NCBI GenBank assembly: GCA_003131625.1
Contig: PKVY01000061.1
Span: forward strand, 1-42,790
DNA: 42,790 nucleotides
Origin: Acidobacterium sp.
GTDB taxonomy: Bacteria > Acidobacteriota > Terriglobia > Terriglobales > Acidobacteriaceae
Reading direction: 5' to 3'
In this document: one piece after another, positions 18,329 through 25,172 of the stretch
Layout: each line of letters opens with the position of its first letter
How positions within the stretch are numbered: the stretch's first letter is position 1
The notes under the pieces: model-generated
Told to the model about the DNA's origin: nothing
What the model saw: only the letters and a program-made list of their open reading frames with translations
Database searches by the model: none
Position numbers and translations under genes: made by a program

Positions 18329-19791
18329 ATCGGCTGGTGGTGATGAAGTTCGGCGGGACCTCCGTCGAAGACGCGCCTGCGATTTTGCGGACGGCGCGGA
18401 TTGTGGCGGGGCGGGTGGCCAGGGGACTGCAGCCGGTGGTGGTGGTGAGCGCCCTGGCGAAGGTCACGGACCTGCTGATTTCCGCGGCGACTACGGCGGC
18501 GCGCGGGGATCGCGCCACAGCGCTGGCGATTACGGAGAGGCTGAGGATCCGGCATTGTGACACGGCGACGCAGCTGGCATTGGGGCCGGCGCTGCGCGAG
18601 GATCCGCTGGCGGCGGTGCGGAAGGACGAGGGGCTGGCCGCGACGCACGCGTGGATGGAGGCGGAGTTCGACGGGCTCGAAGAGGTTTTGCGCGGGCTGG
18701 CGGTGGTAGGCGAGCTGACGCCGCGCATCAGCGACATGATCGTGTCGTACGGCGAGCGGGTGTCGAGCCGGATGATCACGGAGGCGTTTGTGCGCTGCGG
18801 GCTGAAGGCGGAGTATGTGGACGCGCGGAAGTGCATCGTGACGGACGCGCAGCACGGGAAGGCGATCCCGCAGGACGGGCCCACCGAGCAGAGGCTGAAG
18901 CAGCACGTCGTCCCGCATCTGGCGGAGGGGCGCGTGCCGGTGATGGGCGGCTTTATCGGCGCGACCGAGCAGGGCGTAACGACGACGCTGGGGCGCGGCG
19001 GTTCGGATTTTACGGCGGCGGTGGTGGGCGGTGGCATCGATGCGGGCGCGATCGAAATCTGGACGGACGTGGACGGCATCATGACGGCGGACCCGCGGGT
19101 TTGCCCGGATGCGCTGCGGGTGAAGACGATCAGCTTCGAGGAGGCGGCGGAGCTGGCGTATTTTGGCGCGAAGGTGCTGCATCCGGCGACGATTCTGCCG
19201 GCAGTGAAGAAGAATATTCCGGTGTTTGTGCTGAATTCGAAGAATCCGGAAAGCGGCGGGACGCGGATTACGGCGCTGGCCACGCATTGCAAGAGCCCGT
19301 TCAAATCGATCGCGGTGAAGAAGCGGCTGACGATTATGGATATCGTGGCGAGCCGGATGCTGCTGTCGCACGGATATCTGCGCGCGATTTTCGAGGTGTT
19401 CGACAAGCACAAGTGTCCGATTGATATGGTTTCAACGTCGGAGGTGAGCGTCTCGCTGAGCCTGGACTCCAACGAGAAGCTGCCGGCGATTGCGGCGGAC
19501 CTAAGCAAACTGGCGGATGTGAAGTATGAGGGGCGGAAGGCGCTGGTGTGCATGGTGGGGGAAGATATTCGCGGGCAAAACGGGATCGCGGCGCGGGTGT
19601 TTCAGACGATTCGACACGTGAACCTGCGGATGATTTCGCAGGGGGCGTCGGAAATCAACATGAGCTTCATGGTCGAGGAGGATGATGCGGAGGAGGCGGT
19701 GCGGTCGCTGCACGCGGAGTTCTTCAGCGATCCGGACCCGGAGGTCTTCGACGTGGAAGCGAAGAGGCAGCCCGTAGCGGGCAGCCGGTAG
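18325..19791 (+). CDS. lysC: Aspartate kinase
   Basis: Phosphorylates aspartate, the first and usually feedback-regulated step of the pathway. The kinase domain starts VVMKFGGTSVEDAP and contains SYGERVSSRMI and TTLGRGGSDFTAAVVG. Two ACT domains follow from about residue 335 (IVASRMLLSHGYLRAIFEVFDKH; VCMVGEDIRGQNGIAARVFQTI) and end with SEINMSFMVEEDDAEEAVRSLH. Length 488 fits the monofunctional long form. The last about ten residues (AKRQPVAGSR) and the TAG stop are encoded by the beginning of a heptamer repeat array, so this tail is probably repeat-derived. Confidence 0.95.
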   Translation: MNRLVVMKFGGTSVEDAPAILRTARIVAGRVARGLQPVVVVSALAKVTDLLISAATTAARGDRATALAITERLRIRHCDTATQLALGPALREDPLAAVRKDEGLAATHAWMEAEFDGLEEVLRGLAVVGELTPRISDMIVSYGERVSSRMITEAFVRCGLKAEYVDARKCIVTDAQHGKAIPQDGPTEQRLKQHVVPHLAEGRVPVMGGFIGATEQGVTTTLGRGGSDFTAAVVGGGIDAGAIEIWTDVDGIMTADPRVCPDALRVKTISFEEAAELAYFGAKVLHPATILPAVKKNIPVFVLNSKNPESGGTRITALATHCKSPFKSIAVKKRLTIMDIVASRMLLSHGYLRAIFEVFDKHKCPIDMVSTSEVSVSLSLDSNEKLPAIAADLSKLADVKYEGRKALVCMVGEDIRGQNGIAARVFQTIRHVNLRMISQGASEINMSFMVEEDDAEEAVRSLHAEFFSDPDPEVFDVEAKRQPVAGSR

Positions 19792-19865
19792 CGAAAGAGC
19801 AGGGCACCGGGAACCGGGCACTGGGCACCCAGGACCGTGAATCGTGAGTCGTGAATCGTGAGCCG
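19768..19865. repeat. Heptamer-period repeat array, 14 units, over the lysC stop
   Basis: The whole stretch between the lysC end and dapB steps by 7 nt: TAGCGGG-type units (19775), then GGCACCG-type (19803-19830), then TGAATCG/TGAGTCG-type (19838-19865). Neighbouring units differ by one or two bases, so the motif drifts along the array. It covers the lysC stop codon (19789-19791) and ends 23 bp before dapB. Confidence 0.85.
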
Positions 19866-19888
19866 AGAAGGTAATTGAGGGCGGGGAA

Positions 19889-20569
19889 ATGCTTTTCCTG
19901 GTACTGGGGCGAGGGAAGACGGGTAGCCTGGTGGCGCAGGTGGCGAAGGAGCGCGGCCACGGCGTGCGCGTGGTGGGCGAAGAGGAGAACCGCAACGCGT
20001 CGGCGCTGACCGCTCCGGTGCTGGCGGGGTTCGACGCGGTCATCGATTTCACGACGCCGGAAGCGGCGGTGCAGAATATGCGGGCGTGCCTGGCGACTGG
20101 GGCGCGCATGGTGGTGGGGACTACAGGGTGGTACCAGCACCTGGACGACATGAAGGCGCTGTGCGCGCGGAGAGGCGCGGCGCTGCTCTACAGCACGAAT
20201 TTTTCAATCGGCGTGCAGGCACTGTTTAAGCTGGCGCGGGATCTGGCGGCCGCTGTGCCGGGGTATCGGTTCAGTATTACTGAGACGCACCATGCGACGA
20301 AGAAGGATGCGCCTTCGGGAACGGCGCTGTCGCTGCAGCGAATTCTCTCGGCGGCGCTTCCGGGCGCTGAGATCCCGATTGAGTCGAAGCGGGAGGGCGA
20401 TGCGCCGGGGATTCACACGATCGAGGCTAAGTCAGACAACGATTGTTTGACGCTGACGCATGAGGCGCATTCGCGGCGGGGTTTTGCGGAAGGCGCGGTG
20501 CGGGCGGCGGAGTGGATTGCGGAGAAGACGGGGTGCTGGGATTTCGAAGAGATTGTGGGGAAGCTGTAG
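19889..20569 (+). CDS. dapB: 4-hydroxy-tetrahydrodipicolinate reductase (short form)
   Basis: Reduces hydroxy-tetrahydrodipicolinate with NAD(P)H in lysine/diaminopimelate synthesis. The catalytic block ETHHATKKDAPSGTAL and the substrate segment STNFSIGVQALFKLAR are clear. The cofactor loop reads LGRGKTGS in place of the common GxxGRMG, and the product has only 226 residues against about 250-270, so it is a compact variant. FTTPEAAVQNM and VVGTTGW are as expected. A heptamer repeat array begins at its stop codon. Confidence 0.92.
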   Translation: MLFLVLGRGKTGSLVAQVAKERGHGVRVVGEEENRNASALTAPVLAGFDAVIDFTTPEAAVQNMRACLATGARMVVGTTGWYQHLDDMKALCARRGAALLYSTNFSIGVQALFKLARDLAAAVPGYRFSITETHHATKKDAPSGTALSLQRILSAALPGAEIPIESKREGDAPGIHTIEAKSDNDCLTLTHEAHSRRGFAEGAVRAAEWIAEKTGCWDFEEIVGKL

Positions 20570-20650
20570 CGAGCTAAAGGCGAGCGAAAGACTTTTAGCG
20601 AGGAACTTTTAGCAAGAAGCTTTTAGCAAAGAACGTTTAGCGAAGCCGGT
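20567..20650. repeat. Heptamer/14-mer repeat array after dapB (TTAGCAA type)
   Basis: Twelve 7-nt steps start exactly at the dapB TAG. In the right part two heptamers alternate, giving a 14-nt unit: ACTTTTAGCGAGGA (20591) and close copies at 20605, 20619 and 20633. The array ends 7 bp before the stop of the opposite-strand acetyltransferase gene. Confidence 0.85.
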
Positions 20651-20656
20651 TCACTT

Positions 20657-21253
20657 TCAGTAACCTTTCTGCATTGCGGGCTGGCGATCTGCGTCGGACG
20701 GCGTTGGACGGGGACGCAGGGCCTTGGCCGGGTGGCCGGCGCAAATCATCATGGGGGGAAGATCTTTCAGGACGACGCTGCAGGCGCCGACGACGGCGCC
20801 GCGTCTGATGGTGACTCCGGGGCCGACAAAGACACGAGCGGCGAGCCAGACCTCCGGCTCGATGACGACGAAGCTGCCGATCATGTCGAAGGTGGGGCGG
20901 GTGTAGTCGTGGTGCGCGCTGGCGAGATAGCAATGCTGGGAAACACAGGCGTTGTCGCCGATGCGGATTTCGCCGAGCGTGTAGAGCGTGGCGTGATCGC
21001 CGATCCAGCTGTAGTCGCCGATGGTTAGTTTCCAGGGGTAGGTGATTTCGACGGTCGGACGGATGATGACGCTGCGGCCGATTTTGGCGCCGAAGAGACG
21101 GAGCAGGAAGCGACGCCATCCATAGAGGAACTGCGGGGACCAGCGGAAGGCGGTGGCTTGGACGAGCCACCAGAGCTGCACGAACCAGGCAGGGCGGCCA
21201 CGAAAATTGGGCGGCAAAACGAAGCTCTTCAGATCCTGGACGGGCTGAGGCAT
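20657..21253 (-). CDS. WcaF-like hexapeptide acetyltransferase
   Basis: Left-handed beta-helix acetyltransferase of 198 residues. It begins MPQPVQDLKSFVLPPNFRGRP, the opening of putative colanic-acid acetyltransferase WcaF homologues. Hexapeptide repeats are visible from KIGRSVIIRPTVEIT to VFVGPGVTIRRGAVVGACSVV, with the ASAHHDYTRP loop typical of sugar acetyltransferases. The likely role is O-acetylation of an exopolysaccharide. It interrupts the lysine genes on the opposite strand, between dapB and dapA. A longer frame upstream to 21382 lacks homology. Confidence 0.88.
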   Translation of the reverse strand: MPQPVQDLKSFVLPPNFRGRPAWFVQLWWLVQATAFRWSPQFLYGWRRFLLRLFGAKIGRSVIIRPTVEITYPWKLTIGDYSWIGDHATLYTLGEIRIGDNACVSQHCYLASAHHDYTRPTFDMIGSFVVIEPEVWLAARVFVGPGVTIRRGAVVGACSVVLKDLPPMMICAGHPAKALRPRPTPSDADRQPAMQKGY

Positions 21254-21266
21254 CGTGTGCAGTGTA
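21254..21266 (-). promoter_or_regulatory. Putative -10 element of the WcaF-like gene (leaderless type)
   Basis: On the minus strand TACACT (21266-21261) is followed by 7 nt and the ATG at 21253, with no Shine-Dalgarno sequence. The spacing is the same as at the HAD gene (6282). No -35 match to TTGACA is seen. Confidence 0.4.
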
Positions 21267-21308
21267 GAGCATCGGCGGCGGCGCCGTTTTGGGGCGCAGG
21301 GCGCGGTG

Positions 21309-21323
21309 TAGACTCGACCTGTT
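21309..21323 (+). promoter_or_regulatory. Putative -10 element of dapA
   Basis: TAGACT at 21309-21314, 9 nt before the dapA ATG. Any transcript would have almost no leader. The divergent WcaF-like promoter lies within 50 bp, so the two may interfere. Confidence 0.35.
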
Positions 21324-22247
21324 ATGAATCTGCAAGGCTGCGGGACGGCGCTGGTGACACCGTTTCGCGCGGACGGAAGCATCGACGAGCGGGCGCTCTA
21401 CGACCTGGCGCGCTGGCAGGTGGAGAGCGGGATCGACTGGCTGGTTGCGTGCGGGACGACGGCCGAGACTCCGACGCTGGATGAGGCGGAGTGGCTGGAA
21501 GTAATCCGCATTGTGGCAGATGCGGCGGGCGGGCGCGTGCCGGTTTGGGCGGGGTGCTCGCACAATGCGACGAAGCTGGCGGTGGCGCGGGCGCGGACGG
21601 CGGCGCAGGTGCCGGGGGTGACGGCGATTCTGACGGCGAATCCCTGGTACAACAAGCCGACGCAGGAGGGGCAGTTCCAGCACTTCAGGGCGGTTGCCGA
21701 TGGGGTGAAGCTGCCGGTGGTGCTCTACAACATTCCGGGGCGTTCGGCGGCGAACCTGGAGCCGGCGACGGTGCTGCGGCTGATCGAAGCGGCGCCGAAC
21801 ATCGAGGCGGTGAAGGAGTCGAGCGGGAACCTGGTGCAGATCACGGAGCTAATCACACAGGTGCCGAAGGGGTTTCAGGTTTATTCGGGCGACGACGGGA
21901 TGACGCTGGGGGTGCTGGGCGTGGGCGGCGCGGGGCTGGTGTCAGTCGTGTCGAACATTATTCCGGCGGAGATGGCGGAGATGGTGAAGGCGGCGCTGGG
22001 GAATGAATGGACGACGGCGCGGCGTATCAACCGGAGGTATTTCCGGCTGATGCAGGGAATCTTCAAGGAGACGAGTCCGGGGCCGGTGAAGGCGATTCTG
22101 GCGATGATGGGCAAGCTCGAGGAGCAGTATCGGCTGCCGATGGTTCCGGTTTCGGCGGGGACGCGGGCATTTCTCGAGCGGATGGCAGGGGAGTTGGGGC
22201 TGCTGGTGCATGGTCCGAGACCCGACGGCGACCTGCATATGTATTGA
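21324..22247 (+). CDS. dapA: 4-hydroxy-tetrahydrodipicolinate synthase
   Basis: Condenses pyruvate with aspartate semialdehyde, the committed step to diaminopimelate and lysine. TIM-barrel enzyme of 307 residues. Visible family blocks are GCGTALVTPF, GTTAETPTLD, the catalytic Tyr segment VVLYNIPGRSA, the Schiff-base Lys in EAVKESSGN and the YSGDDGMTLGVL strand. It completes asd-lysC-dapB-dapA in the window but is separated from dapB by an opposite-strand gene. Related N-acetylneuraminate lyases are excluded by the GTTAE block and by the neighbours. Confidence 0.95.
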   Translation: MNLQGCGTALVTPFRADGSIDERALYDLARWQVESGIDWLVACGTTAETPTLDEAEWLEVIRIVADAAGGRVPVWAGCSHNATKLAVARARTAAQVPGVTAILTANPWYNKPTQEGQFQHFRAVADGVKLPVVLYNIPGRSAANLEPATVLRLIEAAPNIEAVKESSGNLVQITELITQVPKGFQVYSGDDGMTLGVLGVGGAGLVSVVSNIIPAEMAEMVKAALGNEWTTARRINRRYFRLMQGIFKETSPGPVKAILAMMGKLEEQYRLPMVPVSAGTRAFLERMAGELGLLVHGPRPDGDLHMY

Positions 22248-22274
22248 TGGGCTCCGGTCGGGACCGGTCCGGGG

Positions 22275-22300
22275 CCACCCACCCCCCTCCCCCCACCCCC
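22275..22300. other. C-rich tract (G-quadruplex motif on the minus strand)
   Basis: Just after dapA the + strand has CC-A-CCC-A-CCCCCC-T-CCCCCC-A-CCCCC, so the minus strand holds several G-runs with one-base loops, which meets the usual quadruplex pattern. A near-palindrome CCGGTC-GG-GACCGG lies directly upstream. No gene is seen here. Confidence 0.7.
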
Positions 22301-22400
22301 TGGTGCGGGACGGTGATTGATTTGGCTGGGGTTGAGTGGGGGGTTGGCGAGCTCGATAACATGCCCGGGGCTGGATCTATTTGAAAACGGATCAATTGGG

Positions 22401-22484
22401 AGACGGCTATCTTTGTTACACAGGCAGCTGTTTATGTCATGCAAACGGCTGTTTCTGTCACAGAGGCGGCCGCGTCCGGTGACA
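22401..22484. repeat. Four degenerate 21-bp direct repeats
   Basis: Units start at 22401, 22422, 22443 and 22464. The core of units 2 and 3 is CNGCTGTTTNTGTCA; unit 1 (GGCTATCTTTGTTAC) and unit 4 are weaker. The 21-nt period is three times the 7-nt period of nearby arrays. The in-frame translation gives a seven-residue repeat, but the frame runs through a terminator and is not a credible gene. Iteron-like binding sites are an alternative reading. Confidence 0.6.
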
Positions 22485-22562
22485 GACGTGGCGGCGCTGA
22501 GGACGTCTCGGGTCAGGCAGCCGGGTTGTGACGGGATAGCCACGGGATTCCTCCGGGGACGG

Positions 22563-22596
22563 AAAAGGCCGCGCTTGAGGCGCGGCCTTTTTTGTT
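22563..22596 (+). terminator. Strong rho-independent terminator
   Basis: AAAAGGCCGCGC (22563-22574), loop TTGAG, GCGCGGCCTTTT (22580-22591), then TT and a T-rich tail. The 12-bp stem is perfect. It lies about 320 bp after dapA and is the clearest terminator in the window; because of its A/T flanks it could work in both directions. Confidence 0.9.
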
Positions 22597-22665
22597 TCTT
22601 ATCCCCTATTATCAGGATACCAAGTCCAGCACTAAAACCGGCCAAAATTCTTGGAGGTTATAAGG

Positions 22666-22755
22666 ATGGAAGTGGTTTGGAATGAGGGAGGACACTTTCG
22701 TACCGTGCGGAAAAAGCTTGACAAGTTTTCCACAGACAGGGAAACAGGCGGATAG
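22666..22755 (+). CDS. Possible 29-residue small ORF
   Basis: ATG at 22666 follows TTGGAGGTTATAAGG, a good Shine-Dalgarno sequence 8-9 bp upstream. It reads MEVVWNEGGHFRT, then a basic KKLDKFSTDRETGG to TAG. It contains TTTTCCACA (22726-22734), one base from a DnaA box. The end runs into a heptamer repeat array. No homology is recognised, and it may not be translated. Confidence 0.3.
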   Translation: MEVVWNEGGHFRTVRKKLDKFSTDRETGG

Positions 22756-22816
22756 CGGACAGCGGATAGCGTTCAGGCGGGAGCCGGATAGCTGGTAGCT
22801 TGTGGCTCGTGGCGGC
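22747..22816. repeat. Heptamer-period repeat array, 10 units, next to parS1
   Basis: Units AGCGGAC (22754), AGCGGAT (22761), AGCCGGA (22782), TAGCTGG (22789), TAGCTTG (22796), TGGCTCG (22803). The sequence drifts gradually. The array ends two bases before the parS palindrome at 22819. Confidence 0.8.
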
Positions 22817-22818
22817 AG

Positions 22819-22834
22819 TGTTCCACGTGGAACA
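22819..22834. other. parS centromere site 1
   Basis: TGTTCCACGTGGAACA, a perfect 16-bp palindrome that fits the bacterial parS consensus TGTTNCACGTGNAACA. ParB (encoded at 25173) is expected to load here. It lies 84 bp before the envelope protein start used here. Confidence 0.93.
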
Positions 22835-22905
22835 TTCAAGGTGTTTCCGAGGGAGGGTTGCGCGCGTCGTATCGACGGTCACGGAGACGGAATGGCCTGG
22901 AATGG

Positions 22906-22917
22906 TACTCTCGCGGC
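22906..22917 (+). promoter_or_regulatory. Putative -10 element of the envelope protein gene
   Basis: TACTCT at 22906-22911 followed by six bases and GTG at 22918. This supports GTG as the start and suggests a leaderless mRNA. No Shine-Dalgarno sequence is present. Confidence 0.4.
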
Positions 22918-23910
22918 GTGCGCAAGGCGAGGCTCGCTGGCTTTTTGTTCGTGGCTGGGATGGGGTTTGGGGCATGGGGTCAGGATCCGCAGCCGAGGGC
23001 AGGAGCCTACCTGCCGGATTTCGGGTTGCAACGGTTCGAGGTGGGAGCGGAAACCGCGAACATTCGGACGGCGTGTATCGGCAGCACCGAACGGTGCCCG
23101 ATCCCGTCGTTCGGACTTGGGGTGGGAGGAGCGCTGAACCTGAACGCGCATTTCGCGCTGGATGCGGAATTCCTGATGACTCCAACCGCCAGCACCGTGA
23201 CTACCAATGCTTATGGCGGGCACGCCATGGAAATGATGGCAGGGGTGCGCGGCGAGGCGCGGGGCCGGCACTACGGGTATTTTCTGAAGGCCGAGCCGGG
23301 GTTCTTCGAGTGGAGCGAGGTTATAACGGAGGCTGACTTCGTGCCGACTGCACCCGTCCCGTTCCTGTTTTCGTTCGGAGGGCGGAGGTTCTTCGTGAGC
23401 GACGTTGGAGCGGGGTTTGAGTATTCGCCGTCACCGCGAGTGCGCGTGCGGGGAGAGGTGACCGACCTGATCTTTCGGTATTCGCGCGAGGACTGGACCA
23501 ACAACCTGCAGCCGTCGGTGGGCGTTTACTACGGGATGGGCAAAACGCTGGATTGGAGTCCGCCGGTCTACGCCGCGCAGAAGACGCACGCCTTCTTCGA
23601 TCGGACGAATGTGGTGCTGCTGACCGGAGGCGCGCTGGCCGATACGGCGGATGCGATCACGACGCAACGGTTTATTGCGGCCGGTGATCGGGAGGACGAT
23701 CCCTTTGCGCGACCGTTGGTGAAGTATGGGTGGAGCGGGCAGATCGCCGGGATGTCGTTGGAGACCGGGGGCGAGATTCTGGGGATGTATGGGCTGCACC
23801 GGATTCACCAGCGCTGGGTGGAACGACTGGTACCGGTTGGCTTGGCAGTGACGCACGGAATCCTTGCCTACAACAACACGAAGTTGAGCCATCGCCAGCC
23901 GCCGCAGTAG
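22918..23910 (+). CDS. Outer-membrane beta-barrel-like protein with helical C-terminal domain, unknown function
   Basis: Not a recognised named family. With the GTG start the product has 330 residues: a signal peptide (VRKARLAGFLFVAGMGFGAWG, cleavage before QDP), then to about residue 200 alternating amphipathic strands rich in Gly and aromatics (FEVGAETANIRT, YGYFLKAEPGFF, VGAGFEYSPSPRVRVRGEV, LQPSVGVYYGMG), as in small porin-like barrels. The last about 110 residues carry three moderately hydrophobic helices (TNVVLLTGGALADTADAI; GMSLETGGEILGMYGL; LVPVGLAVTHGILAY). The reading frame extends upstream to a TTG at 22858 with a purine-rich GGGAGGG, so the start is uncertain. The gene lies between two parS sites, directly before parA. 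Confidence 0.7.
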   Translation: MRKARLAGFLFVAGMGFGAWGQDPQPRAGAYLPDFGLQRFEVGAETANIRTACIGSTERCPIPSFGLGVGGALNLNAHFALDAEFLMTPTASTVTTNAYGGHAMEMMAGVRGEARGRHYGYFLKAEPGFFEWSEVITEADFVPTAPVPFLFSFGGRRFFVSDVGAGFEYSPSPRVRVRGEVTDLIFRYSREDWTNNLQPSVGVYYGMGKTLDWSPPVYAAQKTHAFFDRTNVVLLTGGALADTADAITTQRFIAAGDREDDPFARPLVKYGWSGQIAGMSLETGGEILGMYGLHRIHQRWVERLVPVGLAVTHGILAYNNTKLSHRQPPQ

Positions 23911-23915
23911 GGCAG

Positions 23916-23931
23916 TGTTCCACGTGGAACA
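23916..23931. other. parS centromere site 2
   Basis: TGTTCCACGTGGAACA, identical to site 1, 5 bp after the envelope protein stop and about 240 bp before parA. A weaker half-like copy (TTTTCCACGTGG) lies at 23987-23998. Confidence 0.93.
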
Positions 23932-24137
23932 TCGGGCATGCGGTTCGGGGGCGCGAGGCAAGTTTCTTCGGTATAAACCGCCAGAGTTTTCCACGTGGGC
24001 CTCTCTTCCGTCAACACTCCTGTAGCAATCGATGGGGCGGCGTATCTCAGGGAAACGACGCGGGTTGGGTCGGGTGCTGGACGAACGGCCAAAAAGCGTT
24101 CCACAAATCGGGCCCTGTTCTTCACAGCCGTTTCGCG

Positions 24138-24174
24138 TTGCGGAGGGGACGCGGTGCCGGTAGGCTTCTCTGTC
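24138..24174 (+). promoter_or_regulatory. Putative parA promoter
   Basis: TTGCGG (24138-24143), a 17-bp spacer and TAGGCT (24161-24166), then 8 nt to the ATG. This is the best -35/-10 pair in the window and predicts a nearly leaderless parA transcript. It supports 24175 as the start rather than the longer frame from 23995. Confidence 0.5.
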
Positions 24175-25020
24175 ATGGGGAAAGTGCTCGCCGTAGTCAA
24201 CCAGAAAGGCGGGGTGGGCAAAACGACCACCGCCATTAATCTTTCGGCAGCACTGGCTTTGGAGGGGTTGCAGGTCCTGCTGGTCGATTGCGATCCGCAG
24301 GCGAACTCGAGCGGGGGGCTTGGGATTACCCGCGATGCGGATCGGCGCTCGTCGTACGACGTGCTGATGGGCGAGGCGACTATCGACGAGGTGGCGCTCC
24401 GGACCGAGATCGACACCCTGACCTTGGTTCCCTCCAACAAGAACCTGACGGGGGCGAATGTCGAGCTGATCCAGATGGACCGCAGAGCTTACAAGCTGCG
24501 GGAGGCTCTGGCGAAGGTTCGGGATCGCTACGATTTTGTGTTGCTGGACTGCCCGCCGGCGCTGGATCTGCTGACGCTGAACGCCCTGGTGGCGGCGGAT
24601 CGGCTGCTGGTTCCCATGCAGGCCGAGTATTTCGCGCTGGAGGGGCTGAGCGAGCTGATGCACACGCTGGAGCGGGTGCGGGCCGCGTTCAATCCGGGGC
24701 TGGAGATTGAAGGCGTGTTGCTGACGATGTATGACGACCGCACGAACCTGGCGCAGCAGGTGACGGAGAATTTGCGGGAGTTTTTCAAGGACAAGCTGCT
24801 GAAGACGGTGATTCCCAGGAATATACGGCTGGCCGAGGCGCCGAGCTACGGGAAGCCGGTGCTGCTGTACGATCCGCGGTCGCGCGGGTCGGAGAGCTAT
24901 CGGGAGCTGGCGGACGAGCTGCTGGCGCGCAATGGGATTGAGAGTCCGGCAGCCCGGGAACGGAAGACGGCGAAAGCGGCGCAGGGAGAAGTGAAGGTGA
25001 AGTTCTGGCCGTATGGCTGA
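24175..25020 (+). CDS. parA: Chromosome-partitioning ATPase ParA (Soj)
   Basis: Deviant Walker ATPase that moves ParB-parS complexes over the nucleoid. The Walker A motif [15 protein letters not shown] is at residues 10-24, Walker A' is [16 protein letters not shown], and Walker B is [18 protein letters not shown]. There is no N-terminal DNA-binding extension, so it is the chromosomal Soj-like type Ib; length is 281 residues. The C-terminus ends KFWPYG. ParB follows after a repeat array and a parS site. rsmG/gidA, frequent upstream neighbours of parA, are absent here. Confidence 0.96.
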   Translation: MGKVLAVVNQKGGVGKTTTAINLSAALALEGLQVLLVDCDPQANSSGGLGITRDADRRSSYDVLMGEATIDEVALRTEIDTLTLVPSNKNLTGANVELIQMDRRAYKLREALAKVRDRYDFVLLDCPPALDLLTLNALVAADRLLVPMQAEYFALEGLSELMHTLERVRAAFNPGLEIEGVLLTMYDDRTNLAQQVTENLREFFKDKLLKTVIPRNIRLAEAPSYGKPVLLYDPRSRGSESYRELADELLARNGIESPAARERKTAKAAQGEVKVKFWPYG

Positions 25021-25022
25021 GC

Positions 25023-25106
25023 GCAGGTTGCAGGTTCCAGGTTACGGGTTACAGGGTGCATGGTACAGGCGCAAGGGTTCAGGGAGTTGGGAAACGGGGA
25101 GTAGGT
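25023..25106. repeat. Heptamer-period repeat array, 12 units, between parA and parS3
   Basis: GCAGGTT (25023), GCAGGTT (25030), CCAGGTT (25037), ACGGGTT (25044), ACAGGGT (25051) and so on to AGTAGGT (25100). It starts three bases after the parA stop and ends two bases before parS3, the same spacing as at parS1. Confidence 0.85.
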
Positions 25107-25108
25107 TT

Positions 25109-25124
25109 TGTTCCACGTGGAACA
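25109..25124. other. parS centromere site 3
   Basis: TGTTCCACGTGGAACA, the third identical palindrome, between parA and parB, 49 bp before the parB start. Confidence 0.93.
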
Positions 25125-25172
25125 CTGAGTGATTGCCTGGGTTCGGATCGCTGGTGAGGGGATGAGGACAAT

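Noticed and set aside
17311-19410. 699-residue minus-strand open frame opposite asd and lysC
   Set aside because: Shadow frame of two well-recognised genes; Arg/His/Pro-rich and without any domain.
22317-22685. Open frame with a seven-residue protein repeat
   Set aside because: The repeat comes from the 21-bp DNA repeats, and the frame reads through the perfect terminator at 22563. No ribosome-binding site or homology.
22248-22834. Replication origin next to parS1
   Set aside because: Only one near DnaA box (TTTTCCACA) was found, there is no clear AT-rich unwinding element, and the G-rich strand does not switch across this point as it should at an origin.
23987-24002. Additional parS at 23987
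   Set aside because: The left half fits, but the right flank GCCT does not match; kept only as a degenerate half-site.
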